51,541 nucleotides of DNA from Parachlorella kessleri (taxonomy: Eukaryota > Chlorophyta > Trebouxiophyceae > Chlorellales > Chlorellaceae), in the NCBI GenBank assembly GCA_001598975.1, contig BBXU01000783.1, positions 1 through 51,541 of the forward strand. The letters run 5' to 3'. Positions 40,157-51,519 of the stretch are shown piece by piece. Each line of letters begins with the position of its first letter. Positions within the stretch are counted from its first letter, which is position 1. The notes under the pieces are model-generated. The model searched no databases. It saw only the letters and a list, made by a program, of their open reading frames with translations, and was not told the DNA's origin. A program made the position numbers and the translations under genes.

Positions 40157-43040
40157 TCAGGCCAGCGGCACCTCAAGCACCTGCAACTGCAAGGTCTCTC
40201 GCTCGGTACTACACCAACCCAGCAGTAGCTCAGCCAAACCACCAAGAAGCCACCCGCAGAGCATGACCGCAAATGCCACCCAATACACTTGCTGTGGCCC
40301 ATGGTACTGGTAGACTGCGCCTCCTACCAGACCGCCAATGCCATACCCAACCCCTGCAAACAATGCCCTTGGGTGTTAGGGTCACGATGCAGTCGCACAA
40401 CAGTAAACAATAGAGTGCATCTCATGAGCTGGCATACACAAAAAACTCAAGACTGCCTTTGAAAGCCACCCACAGGCAAGCTGGCACTGGTCGAGTCAAT
40501 GCACAACATGGTGTCAAAGAGGCAGGCGATGGGATGCACCACGCAACACACTCTCCTCCGCATGCATCTGGAGAGATTGTCACCCACCAAAGTAAAGCCC
40601 CTGGAACAGGCCCTGTGTGGTGGCCTCCAGCCCAGGAGGGGCGACACGGCTGGCGACTGCTGTGCCGGTCCCCCAAGCCAACGCAAATGTGAAGCCATGG
40701 AGAAGCTCAACTGGCAACACCTGCATGCAACTGCTAATGATGTTAGTAGTGACTAGGCCTCCCTGCCAATGCCCTGCACCTTGCAGAGAGGTCCTTACAG
40801 AAGCAGAGTCCACTAGCACAAAACCACAACAACACCTTTGTTGCTGCCTTGGTGTCACGCTGCCAGGCATGTCGTAGGCCTGGTGCTCAGTCAAGAAGCG
40901 CTACAAGCCAGGTCCCCTCACCTTCCAAGGGCTGCCCCAGCGAGCCAGCGTGGCATAGCACAGCAGGCGCACCAGGAAGGCCACAAAGACTAGGTGTACA
41001 CAAGCCTTCGGGCCCAGTGCTCGCAGGATGTAGCCCGAGAACCAGAATACCACCGTCTCTGCTGCGCAGGTGACTGTCAGGCTGAGGCCCATAAGCGTCT
41101 CCGAGCCACCGAGGGAATCGAGGTATAAGAAGAGGTAGCCCTCTATGTTGCCGACCCCAAAACCCATGGTAAGAACTTGTCCAAAGAACACAAGGGCGTG
41201 TGGGTTGCGTAGCAGCTGCCCCATGCTGGACCAAAACTGCACTGAGGCTTGAGGCAGCTCGCTGGAGCCAGCTTTGCGGCTGGGGCTTGGTGACGCAGCC
41301 CCGTGCTGCTTGCCTTCCTTTGACTTGGCTGAACGGCTATCACTCCCGCCATTGCCAGGCTCCACCAAAAGTGGCTGACATTCTAAGACTGCATCCTTGT
41401 CACCCTCTCCTGGCATGGAAGAGGTATGGCCAACTGCCTCAAGCTGGCCTCTGTTGCTGCTGCCGCCACTGCTAGCTCCCAAGCCAGCACGGCCGCTTGG
41501 CTGCACAGCAACCCTATGCTGTGCTATGATCTGCCCCTCTGATGCTGACGCTAGGCTTGCTGCCCTGCCTCTCTGACCTGCCCCAGCCAGAGGTAGCTCT
41601 ACTTCCAGTGCTACCTCATGCCATGCAGGCTCGTTCCCACTTTCTTGTTGTGTTCCAGAGCCCATGCCGCCGCTGCCCTTGCTGTCACCCTTGCTGCCAC
41701 TGGCTCCCGTGGGCTCCATATCCTGAGGGCGGCCCAGCTTGGCATGAAGGGGGCCAAAGGGAAGGAGTGCCGTGGGTGGTGCTGTCAGCAAAGCCAGGGC
41801 AGCATGGCACACAAACGCCGCATAGATGCCTTTGTGGGTAATAATGATGCCGGCTATCAGAGCAAAGGCACCCCAGCCAATCGCACCAAAAAGCCGCTGG
41901 CGGGAATAGTCGCCTTCCTACAGCAGGGAACCATCCTTGCTCGGCTGGATAGTCAGCAACTGCGAAAGCAGCCGGTAGCAGCGAACCTGTTGCAGCAGCA
42001 CTTTGGGGGCAGGCACGGTGTCCATATCTGTCACACAAATCTTGCATGGTATTTGCAAGCCGTGCGCCGCACCTTGCTGCACGCTGCCATCACAGCTGCG
42101 TCCACGACAATGGTGATAGCAGAAGAAAATGCCTCAGTGCTGAGCGTAAGAGCCATCACCACTGCGAAGCTGCTGGCTGCTGCGAGCGAGAGCCTCAGTA
42201 TGGTGGACATGCCAAAGAGCATTAGCAGCACTGCCCGGTGTGCCCGCAGCTTATCAGCCAACCCTGACCAGAAACTGCCTGCAGAAAGTAGCATGCAAAC
42301 ATTGCAGTGCCCGCCTTCAATCGTGCCAGCAAGGCTCATGAACCGATGTGAAGGCCTGACTGCAAGCACCGAGGCGAAGGATGGCTGGCAATGGCTCTAA
42401 CACACAACGCCACTTGCAGCAGACACCTAAGTGGGCCAGGAGCTCCATACAATGACTCTTCTTACCTGCTGGGAAGCTAACCCATGGCCTGAAGGCTGTC
42501 AACAGCCCAATCTGTTGCTCAGTTAGCCCTGCATGCTGCAGGTTATGCTCAACAAATCTGCCAGCTTACACTCTTCATAATGACTCTGGCAGTACAATAA
42601 CCACACAGCAGTGCTAGCCTTGTCACAAGAGTCAATTTGCCAATACAGGTAGAGGCCTCACCTAGGCGACGGAAGTATAAGTTGGTGAAGGGAAAGATGG
42701 TTGACATGGCCGAGAAATAGCACAGGTACCAAACCTACAATATCAGGGGGCCAAGTGCTACTTGCAGTGGAGGTCCCTCACAGCCACCATGTGCACATGC
42801 AGCCAGGCACCAGGATGACGCAAGGGCAGCTAGCTCACGTTGCCAGTGTCTATTTGTAGAGTGAGCATTGGAGCGAGCACTCGGTTTTTTGCTTCCAAAG
42901 CTCACCTTTGGCACCAGTAGGCCAGGCACCATGCCTTCCATGCCCATCATCAACCAAGCACATAAAACCTCCTTCAGCGAAGTCACAGCCGTACTAGCTA
43001 CTTTAGTTCCTCTAACAGTCTTCAGAACACCTCTCTCCAT
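40157..43040 (-). CDS. Major facilitator transporter, MFSD6 / MFS_1-like group
   Basis: About seven exons on the minus strand. Exon 1 (43040-42906) is 45 residues and moderately hydrophobic. Exon 2 begins VWYLCYFSAMSTIFPFTNLY, exon 3 carries GLTEQQIGLLTAFRPWVSF and exon 4 DKLRAHRAVLLMLFGMSTI. The long exon 5 carries the family signature EGDYSRQRLFGAIGWGAFAL, then a ~150-residue hydrophilic loop rich in G, S and E, then further membrane segments (FFGQVLTMGFGVGNIEGYLF). Exon 6 (VLPVELLHGFTFALAWGTGT) and exon 7 (GVGYGIGGLVGGAVYQYHG) complete the 12-helix pattern, with stop at 40157-40159. The very long central loop is an oddity. The substrate is unknown; relatives include animal MFSD6 and bacterial nucleoside/sugar symporter-like proteins. 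It shares a 173-bp divergent promoter with BIN4. Confidence 0.85.
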
Positions 43041-43213
43041 CCTCAGAGTGCCAGCCCGAAAGCCAGCCTGGACGCGCGAAGACCCTTAAACTCACAGGCC
43101 CTCCAATATGCCACGAACCAATGTTTAATGTATTTGTAGTAAGGACCTAATGAAACTTTAGCTGAAAGCGTCAGTGATGATCCCAAGGCAACCCAGGCTA
43201 CTGTGAGTGCCCC
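43041..43213. promoter_or_regulatory. Short bidirectional promoter region, MFS transporter / BIN4
   Basis: Only 173 bp separate the two start codons, so both promoters and 5' UTRs must overlap. The region is locally AT-rich around 43120-43150 (aatgtttaatgtatttg), where a core promoter could sit. No strong TATA box is seen. Confidence 0.5.
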
Positions 43214-45596
43214 ATGTCCTCCAGCGACGAAGACCTGCCTCTGGTCCAGAGAGCCAAAAGGACAACCAATGTAATAGACCTAGACTCCGATGATGAGCCC
43301 AGTTGGCTGGCCAACGCCAAGAGCCCAGCAGCACTAGACGGCCTGCCCAGCGCCACAGAGAGCAGCGACGTTGAGGAGGTCGAAGGACAAACCCAAGAAG
43401 CCACCCAGCCAGCAGCCGCACCAGCAAGGCAGTATGCAGCAGCTGTGGGTGAGCAGAGGGAGCCTCCGGTCACCCAGGAGCCAGCCTCACAGCAGGGGCT
43501 GGAACAGCAACCCACAGGACAACGCGCTGCGCAGCAGCCGCGGCAGCAGCAGAAAAAGGCAGTACTGCCACATTCCAGACTGAAAGGGAGCCTTGCAGCT
43601 GCTAAGTTTGGTACAGAAGAGTCAGCAGCCATTGCAGCAGTCGCACCCGAGCCTGCAGGGCCAGATGCCTTGCAACCAAACGAATCCCAGCAGCCAGCCT
43701 CGCAACAGCCCGCCACGGCGCAGAAACGGGCATCAGGTACTGATCCTTACATAGTATCTCTTCGCTCTTGGGTGTCTCGATCCCTAGAGCTACACCTGCT
43801 GGATGCCTTATCTGTCGCCGTCTTGTCACTTCGGCATCGGGAGATGTATACAACTTGTTTGCATCATCTGTATTTCATGGTGAAGCCCCAGTTCAACAAG
43901 GCCTGTAAGGTATCATGCCTTCAGCTCACCAAGCCTTCCGTGCCCTAGCGGCAGCGGACCCAGATATCCTGCTGGCCTGCACTTCTGCAGGATTACACCA
44001 TGTGCCAGCTAACGAAATGCCATTAATGCTGCCGGAGAAGCTACCACAGAACAAGGTACGCTATGAATGGAGTGCCTCGCCACAGCCCCGGCTTGGCGGG
44101 TTGCCTTGGGTTACAAGAAGCGGAGGGTACCCCTGGCCCCATACAAGCGGCGAAGTCGCCAGCCCTGTGGCAATTACGCCTATGCGGTTGAGGACGATGG
44201 ACAATTTGGCAGGCTCCTAGCAATCTTTCAAGCATGGCTTGTCCTTCATGTGACAGACTCGTACAGTGGCCTTTCAGGGGTTGGACCGCGGCTTTTGCCA
44301 TGCTTTGTCACACTTCCGCCCTCAGATCCTGTGCCTCAACCCCAGCTCTGCTTTGCAGCGTTGTTAACAGTGCTAGAGGTGGGACGAATCAGCAAGCAAG
44401 TCTTTGCACCTTGTCAACAGGCAATGTGGGGCCGGACTGTCGAAAATATGTCAGAGCCTTGCTGAATGGTGTGTGCAGGTGCTGATAGAGCTGGAGTCGA
44501 TTGAGGGTGGAGCCACTGACTTGGCGGGGGATGCAGGGGCGGTGGGGCGTATCCTTGTCAGGGGCCCCGCGGGCGACCAGCAAGTGCAGATAGACCTCAA
44601 GGGTAAGCAGCAAAGCTCGAGGGTACCTGGCGGGTGGGTGCTCAGTTACTGCTTTCTAAGGTGGTGACTTTTCCTGTTGATTTAGGATGGTCGACACCTT
44701 GGGTGCAGTGCAAAGCAGTGCAGTGGACCTTGATGCGCCTGCATTTTGCCATTTTTGCAGGTTGTCAGTATTTGTTCTCATGCTAGTACAAGATTGAGTG
44801 TGGCTTCTTCGCATGCAGGCATTCTGTATGATGCCACAATCGCGCCTTGCCCTGTGACTATGGCAATGGTAAATGTGGGCCAGACTGAAGCCAAGGTGGA
44901 GTCCCTGTTCACCGAATTCCTGCAGCTCAGGCAAGGCTCCTGCATTGCTGGTGGGGCGTGATTGCATCTTGCGATAGCAGCAATTGTGAAAGCGAGAAGT
45001 TGATGGTGACATGCAGGTGTAGGCTTCCAGGGCGCCCCTATGGATAGTCCTACTAGGGTTCGATTTCCCTTGTGGCGGAGTGCAATTCGTATAAATGGAT
45101 CAGCTGGGTTAACATTGCAGCGTGCACGCTATTTTGATCAGTGACAGTGGGAGCGTTATTTATGTGCTGCAGAGAGGATACCCGGTTCAGCTGCCACGAC
45201 TCTGCAGCCCTAGACACCCTCCTGGCAGAAGACCAGGAAGACAACTACATGGTTGGCGAGGGGGCCCCGGGGGGCGCCAACGCGGCCGGAGAGAAGAAGG
45301 AGGGTGCGGCCGGCAAGAAAGGCGCTGCCAGGAAGGGTGGGGCAGGTGCTGGGGAGGGCAAGGGGGGCGGGAGGGGCAAGGGGGGCTCCAAGGCTGGTGG
45401 CGCCGCGAAGCGAGCGGGCAAGGGGCTGAAGAAGACTGCCGGGGGAGGCGTGAAGAAGGCGGCGGGAGGGGGAGGGGTTGGAAAGGGCAGGGGCGGAGGC
45501 AAGGCGGGGGCATCCAAGCCCAAAGCGGCAAAGGCTAAGCCCAAGGCTGCGGCAGGCGCTGCAAAGCCCAAATCAGGTGCCAGCAAGGGAAAGTAA
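43214..45596 (+). CDS. BIN4: BIN4/MID, accessory subunit of plant-type DNA topoisomerase VI
   Basis: Five exons (43214-43736, 43991-44055, 44479-44602, 44819-44930, 45173-45596) give exactly 415 residues. The N-terminal third is acidic and Q-rich (SSDEDLPLVQRAKRTTNVIDLDSDDE). The core matches BIN4: MLPEKLPQNKVLIELESIE, then DLAGDAGAVGRILV, IDLKGILYDATIAPCPVTMAMV and NVGQTEAKVESLFTEF. BIN4 binds DNA and works with topoisomerase VI (SPO11-3/RHL2, TOP6B, RHL1) in decatenation during endoreduplication in plants. After a C-terminal acidic block comes a ~100-residue tail of K, G and A, like a histone H1 tail, presumably DNA binding. Intron 4 (44931-45172) is GC-AG (CTCAG|GCAAGG), the only border that keeps frame. 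A nuclear location is inferred. Confidence 0.88.
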
Positions 45597-46335
45597 GCAG
45601 GGCAATTGCTGTGGCACCTGGCAGTTTAACTGAAAGCGCTCTAGGCTTCGAAGGACGCCAAAGTTGGTGAGTTGATAGCGCTTTGCAGCTGATTCGATGT
45701 CAGATAGCTAGTAGCTAGGCATCGACTGTGTTCATGTTGGCAGGTAGTGTGATCTGCAGCAAGCGCTCAGTCCCGAAGTCTCCGACTAGTTTGTTGTTGC
45801 TGTCATGGTGATGCATGCCAGCTTCTACCTACAGCACGGGGATGTCTTTTTCTCCAAGGCACTCAGTATACTCAAATTGTTGAGTCATGTGCCATGCTTC
45901 AAAGTTGTACAACTGCTTCGATGGTCACTTTCCTATCTTGCTGCTGCTCTGGCTTCCGATACGATCTGAACAGCATTGCCAATATCAGCAGCATGCTAAG
46001 CATACTTTAGCCAAAGAAGAGCAGGGCACAGGCGGCACAGCAGGACATCTCACAGTACAAGGCCCACTCACATATGTACACATGCTTGAGGCTGCATGGC
46101 CAGCTTCGTCACTACTGCACCACTGGAACCTATTACCTTTGCGAACAAACTCAGGACTCAGGCAAGCCCCAGAGCATAAGTGCACTGCCCCTGTCACCAC
46201 AATTTCGCCGTCACCTCTGTTCGCACGACCAGCCACCCTGAATAAACTGCCCAGGCATGGCTCCCAACCATCTGGCCTAGCATGACCTACAACACAAGAC
46301 CCAACGGCCACCATCCACACGTGCAGCTGGCAGCT
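45597..46335. other. Convergent intergenic region
   Basis: About 740 bp between the stop codons of BIN4 and the minus-strand gene. No exon chain or RNA gene was recognised. Confidence 0.45.
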
Positions 46336-48657
46336 TCAGGTGGGGTCAGGCCCGTAGGTGTTGTCTGACTCAGGCTCTAAGTCCAGCTGCAGACAAAAGA
46401 ATAGGGCCGCGCTTTTCTTAAGCATGCACATGTGGGTACTAGATTGCAGTGCCACTGATCATTGTCACTTGCTGGCTGTCCAGCTGGTTTGGGTAGGTCA
46501 TGTAGCCATGGCACAGCACGGCTTTGTATATGTGACAGGAAGGGGCTGGGCAGCAGCACACCCTTCTTGCCAATAGAAGGGTGCCAACTGTTTTCACAGG
46601 CATGGACATCTGCCCTTACCTGCACTTTCAGATGTTTTGCCAGCCCGTCCTCCAAATACGCGTACAGGGGCTCCCCATCAGCCTCAAAGTGTCCATTTTT
46701 TAGCCTGCACCAGGGACACTCAAACGAGGGATTCAACTGTACGAAGTAATTGCTCATCTCCCTGCCTGAGCATGAGCAAACCACAAACCTGCCAGTGGCC
46801 TTGCATCGTGGTGATGGGGGCGGCCGTGGCAGCAGTGCTGAAGCGTGGTGCACGCCCGCCAAGCATCCTACACCTTGCAAAAGCAAGGTGACAGCACCAA
46901 GCTAGCAGCAGGATACTGACAGCAAAGGGAACCACACTTGGAAGTGGGACACCGAGCCAACCACCCCCACATGGCAAGGGATCCGGTTAGTTGCTCACTT
47001 GAAGGCCACCTCATTGTCTTGATCGTATGAGCCGTGGAAGTCATGCATGTTGGAGTGCACCTGCAGGGAAAGAATCGCATGGTGGGACATGCACGCTTCG
47101 TAGTTCTTAACCGATGCGTCCTCTCAGATTTTGTGGCACTGTTTTATCCCTCTGCCCGGAAATGATCTGGTCCCCTAAACCGTCCCATTTCAGCAGATGT
47201 GATCGCCTGCTAGCAGTGCTGCCGCACAGGCAAGGTCAACACCGGCTTGCTGCACCTCCCTGCGGGCAAACCAGGCAAACCGGGCTCTACCAAACCCAAC
47301 ATCGGTTATATTGTAAGCATGCACTGCTGCCGGCTGGCAGGCCTTGGTAGGAAAATGCACATCAAGTGCACCCCCGCTCCATGCACACTTACCTCGCCAC
47401 CAACCTCCAGTAATACCAATACATCTTCCGTGCCACTTGCTTACCACCAGGGCGCAGCGGTCCTGATCCTTGCGGATCTGGATCTCGGCCCGGTCTGGCA
47501 GCATCAGCCTGAACTTGCCACCCTCCATCTCCACATTGTAGTCAAAGCTCTGCAGGCAGGGACGATTAGACCAACATCACAGCAGCTTTTCAGTACCTAC
47601 TGCACGTACCACACTGCCATGAGTTTGTGTTCTGTGCGAAGGGGGCGCCGCCACGGTCCTATGCTACGTGCACCTCGAACGCATGCAAGGCACGGGCAAG
47701 CCATAAAGCCAGCAAGCACACAGCTCATTAGAAACAGTGCCTTTTGGCCAGCGCCGGTGAAGATCTTGGGCGCTGCTGCAGCCCCGTATCTAGCTATACA
47801 ACGTGAGAGGCAGTCCCTCTCTGCTAGCTCCTCCAGGAGGAGCTCTTCGAAGGGGGGCGTCTGTGAGATGACAAAGGCCTAACACGATGCACAGGAGCCA
47901 GTGCCATTTCAATGCACCTGCATGCAGAGCTTTCCCCCGCACCTCCCCTTCCAGCTGCCGCAGCCCGGACTCCACCTTGTTCCAGATGCCTCCCAGGTAG
48001 AGGTCAGCAAACCTGCGCGCACTCAAAGGAGCGTGGAATCACCTAGAAAGTGCTGCGGACATGCCAACACAGCTGCCCAGTGGGGGGAAATAGCTGTCAG
48101 TTGACCGTGCCAATGAGCCCTCCCCTGCGTTCCGGTTCCAACCATGCGCGTGACCAGCCTTATGTCTGAGCCTCTCATATAATGCGTCCCTAAGCAAACA
48201 GGCCATTCTAGGGTTCATCATTATGACATCCCCATAACAGGGTCACCTTGAGAACTCCTGTGGGTCGTCTGGTGGTGTTGAAGTGGGCGCTTTGCCGCTG
48301 CTCAGTGCATCCTCCTTGGTTGCACTCCAAGCCGCGGACCCATGCAGCTGCAGGCAACTTAGGTAAGGATATGTACGCAGGAGGAATGGCTAGGCATAAG
48401 GTGCGATGTTTTCACCCTTCCACACGCCCTAGTTAGGGACCGTTCTCGCGCACTTGCACCCAGTGCACGGTTCTGAACCGTGGTTGATGGCGCCCCGTGA
48501 TAACTTCTCCGAGTTTATATATGACAAAATCACAGTAGGAGACAAACAGACCAATGCCAACCTGCTTTGAGGCCAGCGCTGCTGCAGTTCCTGGGGCTAC
48601 ATATGCCAGCAAGGAGGGTTTAGCAGCTACTGCTCGACTCAAGATTCGATGCCACAT
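46336..48657 (-). CDS. Unknown protein with a probable mitochondrial presequence and a CPWC motif
   Basis: Exon 1 (48657-48562) encodes MWHRILSRAVAAKPSLLAYV..., arginine-bearing, alanine-rich and free of acidic residues, typical of a mitochondrial presequence. Exon 2 (48347-48247) ends DDPQEFSR and exon 3 (48012-47943) reads FADLYLGGIWNKVESGLRQL. A further exon starts TPPFEELLLEELAERD. Next come exons with SFDYNVEMEGGKFRLMLPDR, VHSNMHDFHGSYDQDNEVAF, and FVVCSCSGREMSNYFVQLNP followed by FECPWCRLKNG and GLAKHLKVQ. The last exon ends LDLEPESDNTYGPDPT with stop at 46336-46338. Most borders are in frame, but the exit from the TPPFEELL exon (around 47800) is unresolved. I considered Su(z)12-like zinc finger, frataxin and p32/MAM33; each matches only locally. 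The function is unknown. Confidence 0.5.
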
Positions 48658-49214
48658 AATGATCTGTTAATCCAGATCGTAGAGTAGTTCGTCAGGGTGG
48701 GCAGGGTACCAACACGGGCACCATCCGAGGAGCGCCGCTGCTGCGTTGTCATGCTGTCCTTGTCAGCCGGGGCGTGACAAAGACAAGTTCGCCACAGGTC
48801 TCAACCCATTGTAATAAGTCGGGCAGACTGTTAAACTCCATTGAGTGCACCGATTTGACCACAGAGTTCCGTATCGGACACCATACCAGCAACTGCATCG
48901 TAAGCTCCGAAACCTCAGGCGAGTCATCGTAACATGCTGCCCAACTGGCCGTGCTTGTAGTCCGAAGCATTACGCTTGCGCATTTATTGTTTTCCTGAAC
49001 TCGTGATGGGCTTGCTGTCGCACACTGTGCGTGGCATGACGGACCACGCATCATCAGACACGGGGCCTGAAAGTGTCGGCAGAAGCCCCTGCGTTTGCAA
49101 TTGCCTAAATTTAGTACCTGCAAGTCACAGGGTGACCCCTGCCAGAATGTCACGTGGGGTCACTGTCAGCAGGGTTCACCTTCCCCTGGTCGCAGGACAA
49201 GAGACCGACTGACC
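48658..49214. promoter_or_regulatory. Divergent intergenic region
   Basis: 557 bp between the start codons of the presequence-bearing gene and the small charged gene. It should contain both promoters. A minus-strand open frame at 48749-49153 has no support as a gene. Confidence 0.35.
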
Positions 49215-50508
49215 ATGTCAGCAGTTGACACCAGTGTAGAAGCACATGAAGCCCGTGCCCAGGCACAGGCAAGTTTTGAGTGCACTTGCAGGTGGTGCTA
49301 CACCTTGACAGATTAAACCTGCCCGGGGGTAGTGAAGGGTGGCTTGCAAGCAGCTCTGATATGTAATGGACGGTATTCTTCCGTGTGCAGGGTGGGAGGT
49401 GGCTGGACCCCAAACTTGTGGAGGCAGAGCCCGCAGGAGGCTATGGCCAGACGCACCGCCACAAGCAGACCTCCTCAGAGGAGGCAAGTTGCCGGCACTG
49501 TTTCAAGTAGCCTGTTCGCAGTTAGCCCCTTTCTTGGTGTTGGAAACAAAGTTGGTAGGGGGTCACTTGCTTACATCCTCCCAAGGCGTGGTTGCTGCAG
49601 GTGAAGGAGGCTGTTGCCAAGTCTAAGGAACCAGCTTATGTGGCTGAGGATGAGAAGAAGCGGGAGGCCAGGGCGCAAGCCCAGGTAGGCTAGCATTGTC
49701 AGAGCAGCGCTTATGTCGTACGAGTGTTGGTTTCATCTGCTGGCACATGGCAAGCGCCTCTGGGTGTCACATAGGCTGCTGCCGTCTGGGGCGTTCAGGT
49801 GGTCAAGGCCTGCGTGGTCATTCTCGTTGGGGGCTCGATTACACTAAGCCCACCAGCAGTTGTCGGCAATTGAGGCTGCACAGTTCCAGAAGGCGTGCTG
49901 CACCTTCACGCTTGGCTGTCAGTCTGACAGCATGCGCATGGCAGTGCCTGCAGGGCTACAAGTATCTGGACGCCAGCAACATGCCCAGCAGCATCCCCCG
50001 CCAGGAGGATACCCCAGAGTACCAGGAGGCCCTGCATGCTGCCCAGACCCCCGAATTCCAGGCACGTAGGCTTCTAGCGTGGCAGGCATGCTGTGCAGCT
50101 GCATTGATTATTGAAGGCACCGCATGCCGCCAAGGCCCTACTCCATACAATTCCCTCCTCGTACTTACGTGCGCACTGCCATGTTTGCTGATGGGCACGT
50201 GCAACAGGAAGTGGCCACACGTCTGTGGTGCATGTGCGCTTTGCATTGGAGCGCATGTCTTTGAGCAGGGTCAGCAGGGCTGGAGAAGACACGCTCGAGT
50301 GCCAGGCTGCAGCCATTCTGCGTCGCACTGTGCCCTCAGCCTTCCCACAATCAGCGGGGAAATGATGCATTGGGTTTTTAACGCAGCTGGATTTTGGATG
50401 TCTGGAGTTGGGTGTCAAGTGGCCTTGCCTTTTTTTAAACACGATTTGCAGGAGAAGAAAGAGAAGGCTGCAGAGGCCAAGCACCAGGCCTCTGGAGGGC
50501 GCTGGTGA
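49215..50508 (+). CDS. Small, highly charged 131-residue protein with an internal repeat
   Basis: Five exons (49215-49268, 49391-49483, 49601-49684, 49954-50061, 50452-50508) all join in phase 0 and add to 131 residues. The protein is rich in A, E, K and Q and probably soluble. A motif is repeated: EARAQAQGGRWLDPKLVEAE across exons 1-2 and EARAQAQGYKYLDASNM across exons 3-4, so the gene probably arose by internal duplication of an exon pair. The C-terminus is KEKAAEAKHQASGGRW, echoing GGRW again. Introns 1 and 2 begin GCAAGT after CACAG and GAGGAG, and intron 4 begins GCACGT after CCAG. Thus two clear and one probable GC-AG introns occur in one small gene. I do not recognise the family. Helical or disordered structure is likely. 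Confidence 0.65.
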
Positions 50509-51519
50509 GCAGTGGGTAGATGGGACCTGAGATGCAATGGAGGGCCGGTGGTGGTGGCGGGAGTGGGCGAGACAGCCAGGTGGTGACCGCGGCATGCAGC
50601 GCCAGCGGAGGGGTGCTGTTACATGGCATGGGGCAGCGGCATGTGAGGGTGTGCTGGTTGGGTTTTGATGACAGTGGTTGCGATCTTCGTGACTTGCTGA
50701 GTGGCATTGCTGACGGGGTCCCTTTGTCGGGGCCGGCTGACGTTATAGCCTGACTTTGGTTTTGTTTGGGGCAGGTGTGTATCTTTGCATGTTTTGATGC
50801 ATCCGTAGCTTTTGACATGGCGCTAGTACTGCATTTAGAACTGCTAAGACAGCAGACCGTAATCATACAACCCATCTTGGAGATCGTCTCAGTTGCATCA
50901 ACCTGACTTCGTCCATGGGCTGTTCGACAAAACTGGTCTTTTTCATTTTATGCTAAAAGCCCTGCCCACGTGTTGTCATTGTGAACATGTTTATGTCAAG
51001 CATCGTCATGCTTGCCGCTTAATACCCACAGTATGACAGCCGGAAGGACTATCTGCCTGCTGGACAGGTAGCTCCCATAAGTCAACCTACCCTCAAATGA
51101 TGGGCACAGCTGAATTGGGCCGGGATTTGCGGGGGCGGTGTCCCACACAAGCAGTGAACAGGGAAGTACCAATCCCCGTTGTGGTTCAAGCTGTGGTTTA
51201 CTACTAGGCCCTCAGCCTTAGTCAAGGACAAGTGACAGTGCTGGTAGTGATGGGTTGTGTTTACAGCAGATTAGTCAACCCTGTTCCCCCATCGCTCCAT
51301 CCCTGCCTGCCGCCTTTCCTACTGCGTCGGAACATAGGCAGCCCCTGAGCATGCTTGCATCCCGCCCTGTCAATACTTAATTCAAAGCTATGCTGGCATG
51401 CGATCGAGAGGAGGTGCGGGTATGCTGGGCTTCTTTGCAGGGTTCTGTGCAGTCATGCCCTCAATATCGTAACCCTACCTTTCCTCTATTTGATGGAATG
51501 CACGTGGACCCACCCGGAC
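50509..51519. other. Terminal stretch without a recognisable gene
   Basis: About 1 kb follows the last stop codon. A minus-strand open frame (50435-50875) overlaps the last exon and is of chance composition. I see no exon chain, RNA gene or clear polyadenylation motif. Confidence 0.4.

Noticed and set aside
45000..45075. GGGTTCGATTTCCCT, like a tRNA T-arm
   Set aside because: No anticodon or D-arm partner upstream, and the site is inside a BIN4 intron.
46625..46790. Su(z)12/EMF2-type polycomb zinc finger around CPWC
   Set aside because: Only C-x2-C and a following HL resemble it; there is no VEFS box, the frame stops soon after, and the N-terminus looks mitochondrial.
50435..50875. 146-codon minus-strand frame near the right end
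   Set aside because: Overlaps the final exon of the small charged gene and has chance composition.
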